Part shown: positions 47,167 through 58,994 of the stretch, one piece after another
Layout of the letters: each line of letters starts with the position of its first letter
Position numbering within the stretch: position 1 is the stretch's first letter
Assembly: GCA_021229015.1 (NCBI GenBank)
Contig: CM037789.1
Span: 30,964,635 to 31,028,634, forward strand
Direction: 5' to 3'
DNA: 64,000 bases
DNA from: Solen grandis
Lineage: Eukaryota; Mollusca; Bivalvia; Adapedonta; Solenidae
Notes under the pieces: generated by a model
What the model saw: the letters and a program-made list of their open reading frames with translations, nothing else
Database searches by the model: none
What the model was told of the DNA's origin: nothing
Translations under genes and position numbers: made by a program

Positions 47167-48959
47167 GTGTTTCTGCCCCTTCCAGTAGGCGGCAGACTCA
47201 CTCATTTCATTCATCATTGGGAGACAATCACCGACGACCAATGGGTCCTGTCTATCGTGAGACACGGGTATCGGGTTCCGTTCAGTCGTCCCCCTCCACT
47301 ATCACGCTCTCCCATTCATCTCTCCTCCAATCACCTCCGTCTGGGACTCGCCATTTCAGATCTTCTGGAAAAAGGAGCGGTAGAAAGGGTCTCGATTCCA
47401 ACCTCTCCGGGGTTTTACAGCCGTCTCTTTCTGGTTCCCAAGAAGGACGGCGGGTTTCGACCGGTCATAGACCTGTCTCATCTAAACTCCTTCATTCCGA
47501 AGGAACACTTCAAAATGGAAACAACTTCGTCGATCAGGGCAGCCGTCCTCCCGGTCACTGGGCTGTTTCCCTGGATTTATCGGATGCTTACTTCCATGTA
47601 TCTATCCATCCTCATTCCAGGAAATACCTTCGTTTCACGGATGGCCGAACTGTCTACCAGTTCAAGGCCCTTCCGTTCGGCCTGTCTTCGGCCCCCAGAA
47701 TCTTCACCAAAATAGTTTCGGTTCTGGTCGCCAGGGTTCATTTTCGCGGCTCACGCCTCCTGGCGTATTTCGACGACTGGCTTCTTCTTCACATGGACCC
47801 AGTCGCTCTTCTCGACGAACTTCGATGGGTGACAGACCTAGCTCTCCGGCTAGGCTTCATCCTCAATTCCGAGAAATCGGAGTTGATCCCATCCCAGAAC
47901 TTCACGTTTGTCGGGATGCAATTTCTGACCGACCTAAACAGGATCAGAATTCCGGAACCAGACTCATGTCTCTTCTAACTCTGGTTCGGGGGTTTTCGCG
48001 TCGGCTATCGATCTCAGCCCGCGAATTCCTATCGCTTCTCGGAGTACTCAATGCAGCAGCGGATCTTGTTCCGCTGGGCCGCCTTCACATGCGACCTCTT
48101 CAGTTTATACTACTCTCGATCTGGCGTCCCAGTCGAGACCATTTACAGACCATTCTTCCGGTTTCTCCGGAATTGGTTCATCATCTCAGTTGGTGGAATT
48201 CCCCCTCGTTTCTCCGAGAGGGTGTTCCTCTTTCTCCTCCTCAACCGGAACTGTTCCTCTTCTCGGATGCCAGTCTGTCAGGCTGGGGTGCTCATCTGGA
48301 ACCTCTGGGTCTCACGGCCTCGGGTCTTTGGTCCCTCAGGACAGTTCTCTTCATATCAACAACCTCGAACTCAAAGCGGTTCTACTAGCCTTACGACAGT
48401 TTTCTCCTCTCATTCGAGGCAAATCTGTTCTAGTATCTACGGACAACACGACTGTTGTCTCTTACATCCGCAGACAGGGGGGGACGCACTCGCCTTCTCT
48501 GTGCATGGAAGCATGGCACCTTCTTCATTGGTGTCAGGTGTCTTCGGTACTCATTCAAGTCAGACATCTTCCGGGTCGTCTAAATGTTCTAGCGGACCAA
48601 CTGTCCCGCAGACATTCTCTTCTCCCCTCGGAATGGAAGTTACTTCCTCGGATCGCGACAACTCTGTTTGCGATTTTCGGGTCTCCGTCTGTCGATCTAT
48701 TTGCTACCAGGCTGAACAACCAGCTTCCGCTGTTTGTGTCACCGGTATCGGATCACCGGGCTTGGGCGATAGATGCTCTGTCTGTAAACTGGGATCATCT
48801 ATTTGCTTATGCGTTTCCACCGTTTTCTCCGATTCCCTTAGTTCTAAGGAAAATCCTGCGATCTCAGTGCCGGATCCTCCTTGTAGCTCCACTTTGGCCA
48901 ACGCGATCTTGGTTCGTGGATCAAGGTCGGAACAGGGTCCTTCACGACAATCCTTGCGC
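47167..48959 (+). CDS. DIRS reverse transcriptase and RNase H
   Basis: RT begins near GAVERVSIPTSPGFYSRLFL, with VPKKDGGFRPVIDLSHLN. A frame change near 47565 leads to LDLSDAYFHVSIHP (catalytic Asp), FKALPFGLSSAPRIF and the motif YFDDWLL, typical of DIRS. RNase H follows: LFLFSDASLSGWGA near 48255, another frame change near 48345, then NNLELKAVLLAL, STDNTTVVSYI and HLPGRLNVLADQLSR. At least two frameshifts disrupt it. Confidence 0.9.
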
Positions 48960-49973
48960 TCTTCGTCTTCACGCTTGGATGTTATCCAACAGCGAGTTAG
49001 ACAGAAGAAATTTTCGGCAACAGTTGCCTCTATTATCTCTAAAGCCAGGAGACAATCTACTCGATCTGTCTACCAGGCAAAGTGGAAGGTCTTCCGTGAT
49101 TGGTGTATCGCACGGCAGATTAATCCGGTCAAAGCTCCTGTCAGAGAAATCGCTAACTTTCTAGTTTTTCTTTTTAACGAGAAAAAACTTGCGGTCAGTT
49201 CTATCAAGGGTTATAGGTCTATGTTATCGAACACGCTTAAGTTTCACAGATCCTCTTCCCTTGGTTCGGATCCTTATCTTTCGGAAATTATTCGTTCGTT
49301 TGAACTGTCTAGGCCAGTTTCTCGTTCGTTAACTCCGAAGTGGGATCTTTCTTGTGTTTTACTGGCTCTTACTAAGGCACCTTTTGAACCTCTTTCTGAG
49401 GCGTCTCTACTGCACGTAACATGGAAGACGGTCTTTCTTATAGCAATGGCGTCTTTAAACGTCGTTGCGAAATTCATGCCTTTTCTACTGAGGAAGGCTA
49501 TTTACGCTTTAACAAATCTGATGGCTCTGTATCTTTGAGCTTTCAACCTGGTTTCCTTGCGAAAACCCAGCTCCCTTCGGTCTGTCCCCCTCCGGTAGTT
49601 ATTCCGAGCCTTGCTAGGTCTTGCTCCAGGGGAGATCCTGATCGGCTTCTTTGCCCAGTTAGAGCCTTGAAGTTTTACCTCCAGAAGGTTAAATCTTTAC
49701 GGGGTCGTCGTCTTCGACTTTTCCTCCCTGATTGTTTGCCTATTCGGATCTTTCGGACAGGGATCTATCCTTTTAAGAATTAGACCACATGAGCTCCGTG
49801 CTTTGTCTGCTTCTTGGGCTTTCTTGAATAAATCTCCCATGGACGATATTCTCAAAGCGGCCTCTTGGAAGTCTTCTACTACGTTTTCTTCCTTTTATCT
49901 CCGCTCACTGGCTAACCAATCACAAAACCTTGTGGATTTGGGTCCACTTGTAGTGGCTCAGACAATAGTTTAA
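48960..49973 (+). CDS. DIRS tyrosine recombinase (broken)
   Basis: The N-terminal core-binding part is RRQSTRSVYQAKWKVFRDWC and AVSSIKGYRSMLSNTL. After a frame change near 49440 the catalytic part has KRRCEIHAF (first Arg box), and after a second near 49775 it has RPHELRALSASWAFL (HxxR box) and AASWKSSTTFSSFYLRSL with the putative catalytic Tyr. The final stop is at 49971-49973. This is a phage-integrase-like recombinase used by DIRS elements in place of a DDE integrase. Confidence 0.85.
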
Positions 49974-50071
49974 TCATCATGTCTGACCCCTCGGCGGCTT
50001 TGGTCGTTTTCTACTTCGGGTATCGCTGCAATCAAGGTTCTTTGTTAGCAACTCCCGCCTTAGCGACGAAG

Positions 50072-50170
50072 TCATACCTGAAGTAATAACAGGTAACGTA
50101 TTTATGCTATTAAAATGAATTTTTTGAAGTAAAATTAATTTTAATTAGTAAATACTTACCTGTTATTACA
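50072..50170 (+). repeat. DIRS internal complementary region
   Basis: Left half (ATACCTGAAGTAATAACAGG to TTTATGCTATTA) is the reverse complement of the left element end; right half (AAAATGAATTTTTTGAAG to CTTACCTGTTATTAC) is the reverse complement of the right element end. The two halves join at ATTA|AAAATG, defining the circle junction and hence the element ends near 44574 and 50389. Confidence 0.9.
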
Positions 50171-50208
50171 GAGTCCCACCTCCCTCCCGCTTGCTGGCGG
50201 TTGTATCC

Positions 50209-50345
50209 CTCGATGGCTTCATATACAATTGGAGAACGGGGGTTACACTTCCGGTAACTAGGGGGTTTAGGGAATGGTTTATTTTGCGGACTCTGTTTTG
50301 GAAGCTGTGCACAAATAGACACATACCTGAAGTAATAACAGGTAA
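50209..50345 (-). repeat. DIRS right inverted terminal repeat
   Basis: Reverse complement of 44593-44731; an extra AT-rich extension of about 44 bp lies outside it to 50389, as in other DIRS right ends. Confidence 0.9.
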
Positions 50346-50658
50346 GTATTTACTAATTAAAATTAATTTTACTTCAAAAATTTCATTTTCAACTTGGAAA
50401 TGATATTTCAAAAGGGCAAGTAACTCTAAAACTAATTTTTTGTACATTTTCAACTGCTAAAGATAATGTCAGATACTTTTGAAACTTGGGCGTTTAGGTT
50501 ATATTACTTTATTTGATGTTCTTATTCAGTAAGTGTTGGGGTTTCATACCTTATGTTTTTATATGTTAACAATAAAAATAATAACAGTGACGGACATTAT
50601 ACTATCCAGCAATGAGAAAAGTGGATATCGAGCGTGATGTCTTGGGACAGCTCTTGTT

Positions 50659-51498
50659 CAATTCTCCACAGTGTCCATTAAAGGTGTGACAACCTTTGTG
50701 TTAAGGAAAAATAATCATTTTATAGTAACTTTCGAAAAAAGTTTTGAATATTCTTCATTGAATAACTAGGGATTTATAATTGATTTTTGATATCTTACAA
50801 TAGGATCTAATTATTCAACAGGAGCCAAACAAAAATGCAAAATGGCTTTTCACTTTATCAGTATGCAATCAATACATGTGATATTGACATTTAGGGGGCC
50901 TCTAAACCTTTGCTAAAAAACTGTTTGTTTGTATTTTTCCATGACAGATCTGCATTTGAAGCAACTTAGTCATCCTTGACAGTTTTATCCCAGGGGTGCC
51001 ACCTAATTTCTGACTTAGGAGAACCCAAAAACCAAAGTCTTTATGATGTGTAATTTTGAAAACTGTTAGATAAAATACGCAGTATTTGGTTGACCCATTT
51101 CTTCTGGAATTTTGTTGTTCAGTGTGAGATGCTATAACAAAAAAAGACAAGAGTTGCAAAAGCAAGAAGACAAAAGAAATTGTATGGTGGATATAACTGA
51201 GATGAATCAGTGTTGATCCATGAAAATTTGGTTCAGAAGTATATACAGCTCAAATAACATGCGTAAGTGTAAATACCCCCAAAATATTGGCTTAGATTTT
51301 GTGATATTGAACAGAGTAATGATGTTTTATTCACATGCTGTTTGTCATTATGGTGTTCTTTGGAAGATTCCCATGATTTAATTATAGAACATATATACAC
51401 CGTTTATACCATAAATATATTTGAAATTATACAACATATATATAATTTTTAACAATATATCAAATTATACAACACATATACAGAAGTTATGGAACTTA
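50659..51498. other. Intergenic, nothing recognised
   Basis: No exon, RNA gene or known repeat was seen. Confidence 0.4.
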
Positions 51499-51500
51499 TA

Positions 51501-52776
51501 CAGTCAAACTTGTATTAAGCATATTAAGCAACCACCCCAAAGGACGGGCCACAATTGGCTGCTTAAGACAAGTTGGCTGCTTAAGACAAAATATAGTATC
51601 GGCCCTTTTTGATAGTACATGTCATTGTATATATGCTTGCTTGTATGTATGTATGTATTTATTTTTACAATTTTATATTTTATACTATACACAAATTCTT
51701 CCTTATTTTCCTCCCCCCTTTCAATTTTTATCTCTCTCTCTTTCTGAGTCTTATACCCATAACAAAGTAAATATTCAACTGATTAGCACATGTATGAATA
51801 TATCAAAAATAAACTTGTATCTTAAAAAAGTTAAATAACTCATAAGTGGGCCAGACACAGGAACTTGTTTTGATGTTGCGTTGAGAAACCAGCGGTAACA
51901 GATATCGTTAAATTAACGTTGGGTGTTGTTCGCCATGATCTATTTAGCTCTGAATTTTCGCTCTCTCAAACTCTTCAAGTAATTTCCGTTCCCTTTTTGA
52001 AAATTCTGGATCTGAGTCAAGCCATCGTTAAATTCAGCTGCGATTATTACTGAGTTTTCCAGCTTCGGGAAGTTTCATTCTGTTTTCTAGCGTCAGACAT
52101 TTCGTTTAGATATGATGGCATACGCGGAACATTACCCTTATGTTCTAAATATTCCATTTTATATCACTAGCGATTTCTTGTTTTTAGCAGCAAACAGTCG
52201 ATGTTCTTTGATCAGACAATTAATAAAAACACCTTTATAACTCTCAAAAGATAAAAGATGTCCACATATAATTACGCATTCATAATTCCAACATTAACAC
52301 CGATCAGCGATCATCTAGTCAGCCGAGCAAATGGAACGTAGAAATATCGAGTGCATAAACTGTTCATATACATGATGAGAATTTCATCAAACTTCATACT
52401 ATGCATAGATAAAAAGGCAATCAGGAATAATTAAAACACTCATTGATGGTTGATTGGTTAAGAAAGCCCTTCGCAAGCAGTGTGACGTTGGCAAACACCG
52501 TAAGTTTGCCAGCGGAAGTGTGCTAATTATGCCTGTAGGTGGGGAGCAGGGGATTAATGGGCACGCGTTCGGTGCGGGATCACCCCAGCTGATTGACCGC
52601 AAATTAGGACTCCTTTGAAGTATGGTTATCCCCTTTTAAGGTGACCGCTGACCGAATATGACAAGTGACCGCTTATTACACGACAATTAAAGAAGAATTT
52701 ACTTGGAGGACCTGACATGACCGCTTACGTCATGGTGACCGCTTAATACATGTGACCGCTATTACAAGTTTGACTG
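51501..52776. mobile_element. Pogo/Tigger-like non-autonomous transposon
   Basis: The left end CAGTCAAACTTGTATTAAGC and right end ATTACAAGTTTGACTG share 14 bp of inverted repeat and are flanked by TA on both sides (51499-51500 and 52777-52778), as in Tc1/mariner-pogo insertions. The right subterminal region repeats GACCGCTTA several times. No transposase ORF is evident, so it is a 1.28-kb derivative. Confidence 0.75.
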
Positions 52777-53411
52777 TATATGGAATTATACAACACAAAA
52801 TAAGCAATTATACAATATATATTTGGAAATTTATACCAAAAACAAATGCAGCTATATACAATATATATCTGATTATACCATATATAAATGTATTTATAGA
52901 ATACATAGTTACAGTTAACACACATATATAGTTAATGAATATTGCAATGTCTGACATGCCATAGATGGGCCCAGTCAGATCGTCCTTCCAATTTGAACTT
53001 CTGGTGATGATATCAAAGCAATTGTTTAAATGGAAAGCAAAAAGTGAAACAATCAGATAGGCAGTACCACGGAGCGCTGGTTGATATGGCGATGAGATTG
53101 GTGTTGTCTAGACAACCCAACATCTTGGACTTGATTAGCTCCTGCTTATGTTAAATCCTTGATTCGTCGGTAAATGTCATTATTCTGTTAATAGGACTTG
53201 TAATTTTGTTACATGTCTTCTCTGATGAGGGTTTTATTGATATTGTCATTTTAACAAAATTGGAAGTTGTCTGGATTTTGGATTTATAGTGAAATTTTAT
53301 TGTCCACTGATGAGAAAAAAAAGAAAAGGAAAAATATAATGGACTGAATTGATACAGCAGGGGAATAAGATTTTCCAAATCTGCTTTACATATATTAATG
53401 AAAGAAAATCT
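52777..53411. other. AT-rich intergenic, nothing coding
   Basis: TATACAATATATA-like short repeats occur at both sides of the transposon. No gene was recognised. Confidence 0.4.
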
Positions 53412-53603
53412 TTAAGATAATCCACCCATCATTTAAATTTATATTCATGGTCCTTCAAATGTTACAAAGACCAGTGCAGATGCAAGCATCCATTTCCTTG
53501 GAGTTAATCGCTCTTTGCTCAAAGGCTGTAAAGGCTAGATTAAATTTATAAGATTCCCCCTAAATGGACCATGATCACAATTTCATGATGGATTAATTAC
53601 CAA
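53412..53603. repeat. MITE family G, copy 4
   Basis: TTAAGATAATCCACCCATCA at the left and GATGGATTAATTAC at the right. The interior includes TGCAAGCATCCATTTC in the inverse order of copy 1, so this copy is reversed. Confidence 0.6.
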
Positions 53604-53619
53604 AAGTTAATAGGGGCTC

Positions 53620-53690
53620 CTCGATCTGATCTGGGGCAGCTCTGTTTGCCAATGCGTCAAATGAGTTTATATGAATAAAGGGTTAAATTT
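53620..53690. repeat. Interspersed repeat fragment (TTTGCCAATGCGTCAAA type)
   Basis: CTGTTTGCCAATGCGTCAAA with ATAAAGGGTTAAA at the edge resembles family E termini. Similar sequence is near 4710, 41200, 56280 and 59190. Confidence 0.5.
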
Positions 53691-54669
53691 GCCAATTTAC
53701 AAAGATGACCTTCCTTATAGGGTATCTGCACTATCACAGAGTCATCACAGGTTCAATACAATTTTAAATGTCCTGTCTTGCACTCTCAAACAGTGTCATA
53801 ATGGTGCTACCTGGTATTCATTTAACTTCACATACTCTTTTTTTTCTGAAGTGGGTTTTCAAATGATTAACCCTCAATATTCTTTATGTGCAATTTAACA
53901 GACAATCTGCATACTGGGTTTTTCCATAATTCTGAAACATCCTCTAGTATCCAAAAAAACATGGGCCTTAATCCATAGTTAACGTTTATTGCGCAATCCA
54001 TGACGTGTTGTACGATATGTTTTTTCTACCCCATTAAATGTGATTTAATAATAATAAAAAAATTTTTTGCGGAAGAAAAAAATTCTCTCTTAATGTAAAA
54101 ATTGAAAATTTTACCATTACGAGGGAATGTTGTATGCCCTGTTTATAACTGGGAAAAATGTGCATTGCTTTGATGAAATTTTTGTTTCCCCGTTCATAAT
54201 TTTTGGACAAAGTTTTTGAGGAGTCAAATAAGATAAAGTTCGTAAAATGGCAATGTTCGATCACTCGTAAAGTTTTTAAAAAGGATTTAAGAGCAAGCCC
54301 TTGCAGTATTGTTAAGTGGTCAATTCGGTAACTTGAGTATTGTTGTTTTAGATATCGCGCAAAAAACATTCCTGAAACAAGGGTTTAAATTTGGGTGGAA
54401 AAGGATATTTTGCTGCTGTTTAACATGTCTTGCAGTTGGAATTTCTTACATTTCAGACTTTGGCTATAGAAATTTAAGTATTTTTTTTTTTAACGTTTTA
54501 ATATTTTACAGTTTTGTCAGCAATTTTGCTGAAAGACTTCATCAGTGTATTTTTTTTTTTTTTTTTTTTTTTTTTCCTTCCAAAATTCTTATTTTTGTTT
54601 AAACACATATAAAAACTAAGGAAACCCCAAAAAGGGTGTAGCTGTAATTATACATTTTACTTTCATGAA
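53691..54669. other. No gene; quality declines
   Basis: Homopolymer runs begin to dominate from about 53930. A 26-bp poly-T lies near 54550. No credible exon was found. Confidence 0.4.
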
Positions 54670-54822
54670 TTAAGGTAAAGTCCCTGTAATGTTTTGCTAT
54701 GTCTTGGGCCCTTAACCTTCCAAGTAACCAAAGTTTCCCAAGAAACAATAGGAAACTTGGTTATCTCCCTAAAAAGGCCTTGAGGTCCCAATGTAGCGGA
54801 AACATTACTGGTTTTACCTTTA
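54670..54822. repeat. MITE family H, copy 2
   Basis: Starts TTAAGGTAAAGTCCCTGTAA and ends ACATTACTGGTTTTACCTTT. It aligns with the copy at 15612, including GGAAACTTGGTTAT-like interior. It has small indels typical of this noisy stretch. Confidence 0.7.
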
Positions 54823-56452
54823 AAAGATAGAGCTTTTTTATATTAAAACATTTACTATTGTTTAAAACAGTTGAATCATGTAGACTCATTTAAATTTAAA
54901 ATTCATTTTCATTCCCCCCTGTCAAATAGAGAAAAGGGAGCTATATAGGAGTATGCAAGTTGTCCATTCAATTCTGTTTTTTTTAGAAAATTTAATTTCT
55001 TGAAGTGCGAGAAGAACCCTGAAAACAAACTAACAAACCCCACACACACACACATTCATTTGCAGGGGAATTTTCCCCTAGAGAAAGGGCCCTCTTTTTT
55101 TTTTTTTTTTTTTTTTTCAAGAGTTAAGGCCCCTTTTTCTTTGGAAAATTTTTGTATTTCACCATCTCTTCTGTCCCGTCCCAGCCCATCCTTTGCCTAT
55201 AGCAAGACAGTTTCCTATCCAAATATAACCCTACTTTGCAAGTCAGAAAAAAAAAAGGAACCCAAATCGCACAAAAGCTAGTAAATGCAAGTCAGTTCAA
55301 TTGTCCTTCCTTAAAACTTTCCCCCTTTTTTTTCCCTTTTGGGGTTAGGCCAAACTAAAAATTAACTCTACAGCCTGCTTCCTACAAACCCTCTGCCCAT
55401 CTGTTACCAAAGTCCCCGGTAAACCCTTTTCCCATCGGAAAATCGGAGGCAGAAGGTCTGCCCTATTTACCGCTAACCATTTGAGCAAGACCCACAGACA
55501 TCCATCCAACTATGCAACATCTCGTAAAAGTGCAGTTAAACTTGTCCTATACCACACGGGCGGGGCCGTATTTTATGTCCTTTTTTTTTAAGGGTAATAT
55601 TTCTTAACGGAATAAATGTCCTAAGTGTTGATGATTTAACAAAAAAAATTAATGCCCAAAAACCTTTTTGCTTTTAGCTTCTGTTGATTTGAAACTCAAC
55701 GTTATTGCTGGATTTCACATACAAACTATTAACATTTTGATTGTTTAACACTTCCCTTTAAACCTAAATTTGTAAATTGAAAAAAAAATTTTCTGGCCAA
55801 ATTTAAATAGAACCAATTTTAATTTTGTGGTTGTATTATTCGTACCCCAATTCATCTATGCGCATTCATTACAAGATTACTTGACTATTGATGCATGTTT
55901 CCCCCCTTTCTGATGCAATTATGAGGAAACCCCAATGTCACCCAGTAGATGCATTACCAGGGTTTTCCTGTGGAAGAACAGTCACAGCTGGATTGCTTGG
56001 AAACCCTTGTCCAAATTTAAAGGACTGTCATCAGAATCCTGCCCTCTTGATGAAATATTGGAGCCTGTTAATTTAAACCCAAAGTGGAACACTAAAATTT
56101 TGGGGCAGCAATGGCCCCTAATCAGGAAGTAATTGGGTGACAGGTAACAGGAAAGGGTGGTCAAAAGTCCTCCAGCAGTAAACGCCTAGTCATTTAAATT
56201 TTTTCTGATACAGGGGAAGAAAAAAGGAAAATAGCATAAAAAAGTTTAGTTTCACCATTATTTCATAAACTAATTTTGACCCAGTTTGGCAAACAGGGTA
56301 GACCCCGGGCAGACAGCTGTCTGATTTGGGTAAAAGAGCTGTCTGTTAGTGTCGTTTTCTCATACAGAACTGAAACTCAGATTTACACAGTTTGCATGGC
56401 AAAGAAAAATCGATTGTGTTATAAAAAAATATATGATTTCAATTTTGGGCAG
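54823..56452. other. Low-quality sequence, no gene
   Basis: Contains poly-T (55094-55119) and many homopolymer runs. ORFs are not credible. Part of the GGCAAACAGG repeat is at about 56290. Confidence 0.4.
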
Positions 56453-56642
56453 TTAAACCCTTTCCCCCTTTTAATCTTTTGACGCATCAAAAATACCACA
56501 TAAGCCGATCGCAGAAAAAACCACCTTTTAAAATTACCAAATTTAATTTCAAAATCCTATTTCAGACCCCTAGGAGCAGCGGACTGGTTTTATGTTGTTC
56601 GCATAGGTCTTTTATGGTTTCCTCTATGAGGGAAAGGGGTTT
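56453..56642 (-). repeat. MITE family E, copy 4 (noisy)
   Basis: TTAAACCCTTTCCCCC at the left and CCTCTATGAGGGAAAGGGG at the right. It lacks the palindrome, like copy 2, and carries extra homopolymer bases. Confidence 0.7.
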
Positions 56643-58744
56643 TGTTCTCAAAATAAATGTTTCATCTGAATATTGATGAGGTTACGGGTTAATAGCGTAA
56701 TAATTTTGTTATGTGTTTATTTATTTTTACAAAACTAACTTTTTGCCCAAAAATGAATCTAACAAACCCTAAAATTTCATCTGAATGTACTAAAAACAAT
56801 CAGCTGATTATATAATAATATCATTATGAAAATTTCATGGTTTTTCTCAGTAATGACGATGCGAATATCGCATTTGGCTTCATGTCAATGAATTATTATT
56901 TTAAAGTACAGAAATAAACAAGTTTGGGTGATTCACAGTTTATAAAAAAACGTTAACTTTTTTTGGAAAGCATTTTTTTAAAAATTTATATTGAAGAAAT
57001 CACAATCAGACAACAATTTTCTGGTAGTATATACGAAAAGGCTTTAATCCCAAATTTAAAAATTAGGGAATGCAAATCTTTATAGATTTCCCCCCCATCC
57101 CCGATATGGTTTCCCTTAGTGGGGGGGGTTTAAAGTTTGGAAAACAAAGGGAAAAAACTGAATTCTCATGTATTGTGCGCCCCCCTTCTCGGAAATTGAA
57201 ATTAAAGTCATAAAAATGCCCCAAAATTTACCCATTTTTTTTCGGTATTTTGCTGTATTGGAAGCGTCTTGCCTTGTCAGCGTTTGTACATTACACCCAA
57301 AACTTTTTTTAGCTTTTTGTTTTTTTAAACCCTTTTTATGGGACCTTTCATTCTGTGATATGTAACTTATTTTTTAAAAAGATGGCAGGATGGGTAATGA
57401 AAAAAACAATATTTACAAATTTAAAAAGGGAATTTTCATTTTTCTTCTAATTTTGTTGACTAAAAGATTAAGGGGACAGCGCTTTATCTGTTCGTTAGTT
57501 TAGTCTAAAAACAACTGAAAACTGTAAATGGGGGGTTCAAATAGAAGCTGTAAAAAAATCAATGCACCCCCATTTGGGTTTGGGTTTTTTTTAATGTAGC
57601 CCAAAGTTTCAAAATGTCAGAAATAAGGGTGGTGGAACTTTCTAAAAAAAGAACCCAACAGTGCTGTTTTATCAAAACTGATTTATTTCTTTTAAACCCC
57701 GACTGTCTAGCATGCCTTGTTCCGCTTTAATTTGTTACAACACAGAGTGTCTTGTGGTTTTATAAGACGCAAAAGCCACATTTATCCCACATGAAAAAAA
57801 ATTTTCCGATAAAAAAAAACTGAAAAAAATCCGTCTTTCCCGGGTTTCTCTACTGTAAAATCAACAGTACCTTTAAACATTTTATGTATTTGCAAAACTA
57901 ATGTATAGTGCGCTTTAAAAAGTTTGAGGTTAAAAACCCTTTGGGTTTAAAAAATTTATTTCCCTTCTACAATGCACCCCCAAATTCTTCGTACATCAAG
58001 GGAGCCACCATTTTTTTTTCATAGCCAAAATGTTTTAAAAGTTTTTTTTAAGGATTTTTGGGTTGAACAACATGAAACAAAATTTCTATTGCTTCCGAAG
58101 TCAGTCATGTGATGTTCATTATTCACATCTTTTGTACCCATATTCAGCTTGCATTGTGTTGATGTTCATAGGGCCCAATAGTCTGAGTAATGGGTTTAAA
58201 TTTTGACATGTTGTTTATTTGTTGCAAGCTCCTTTCGGAATTGAAATTTAACACCTTGTTTTTTATTTGTTGCAAGCCCCTTTCCTTTTGGGGAATGTGC
58301 ACCTTGTTGTTTGTTTGTCGAAAGCCCTTTTCCAAATTTGGGAAATTTTGAAGTACACAATTATCTTTAAAAAAACAAAATCTGAAAAAATGGAACTATA
58401 TAATTTAGCTAAATTTTTGTCTGAATTTTTTTATCATTTTAATAGCATTTATACATCCAGGTTCTTCCTACATTATATCATTTAACATTATTGTCTTCCA
58501 AAACAAAATTTTCCCAGGGGACTAAACTTGCCCAAAATAAAGTTTTGATGCCTTTAGTGATGCAAAATGTGTGTTTTGGTCCAAATCAAAGGGTTTTTCT
58601 CCCTTCTTGTTTTTTTCTGAAATTTTTTCCCATATTCTTTTTTTTCATTTTTAATTTTCCATAGTTTCCGTTCGGGCTTCATTCTGAGACCCTTTTCCCT
58701 TGTAAAAATTTGAAACTCCGCAAAGACTGCTAACATAGCCCTTT
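56643..58744. other. Low-quality AT-rich sequence, no gene
   Basis: Runs of A, T, G and C are lengthened throughout. A diverged direct repeat (TTGTTTATTTGTTGCAAGC) occurs at about 58210, 58260 and 58310. Confidence 0.4.
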
Positions 58745-58994
58745 TTAACCCTTTCCCTTAGAGGAAAATATGAAAAGCCCTAGGGAAAACAGCTTTTAAA
58801 ACCAGATAGCCTGAGAGAAAACTCGCAGGTGTTTCGGTTTTTTATGCTGTTCGCTGCTCCTCAAAGTTGGGGTTTGGGAAAAGAGGATTTTGTAATTAAA
58901 TTTTTGGGAAGGTTTAACTGTGGTTTTCTGCAGTCAGGCTTTATGTGGTACCTTTTGAGGGCGTCAAAATGGTATATATGAGGGAAAGGGTTAA
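58745..58994 (+). repeat. MITE family E, copy 5 (noisy)
   Basis: TTAACCCTTTCCCTTAGAGG to TATATGAGGGAAAGGGTTAA. A broken palindrome (ATAGCCTGAGAG, ACTCGCAGG) remains. Compared with copy 3 it has many single-base insertions in homopolymers. Confidence 0.75.

Larger units (their letters stand above)
44574..50389 (+). mobile_element. DIRS-type tyrosine-recombinase retrotransposon, near full length
   Basis: About 5.8 kb with the full DIRS1-like layout: left inverted terminal repeat (44593-44731), gag-like ORF, RT, RNase H, tyrosine recombinase, an internal complementary region (50072-50170) and a right inverted terminal repeat (50209-50345). In DIRS1 elements the internal region is thought to template circular-DNA formation, and the recombinase integrates it without target duplication. 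It is GC-richer than its surroundings. All proteins show frame changes, so this copy looks inactive or contains consensus indels. Confidence 0.9.
43919..50658 (+). mobile_element. Helentron-associated-like element, family c, split by nested insertions
   Basis: The left end TTTTTAGCTCCACTTTTGAA at 43917 and the right end GAGAAAAGTGGATATCGAGC, a hairpin TGTC-TTGG-GACA and CTCTTGTT to 50658 have the same grammar as families a and b, including TCCACTTTT inverted in both ends. The element is therefore one unit interrupted by a family D repeat, a family E MITE and a DIRS retrotransposon. The core fragments on either side (CAAAAAGGCAAATAACCCTA and CAAAAGGGCAAGTAACTCTA) are related repeats. Confidence 0.6.

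Noticed and set aside
47825..49538. Long alternative frames inside the DIRS element (up to 495 codons)
   Set aside because: Only the parts matching RT, RNase H or recombinase motifs are real; the remainder are overlapping-frame shadows in GC-rich sequence.
51501..52776. Minus-strand ORF at 52399-52602 as transposase remnant
   Set aside because: No DDE motif or helix-turn-helix could be recognised.
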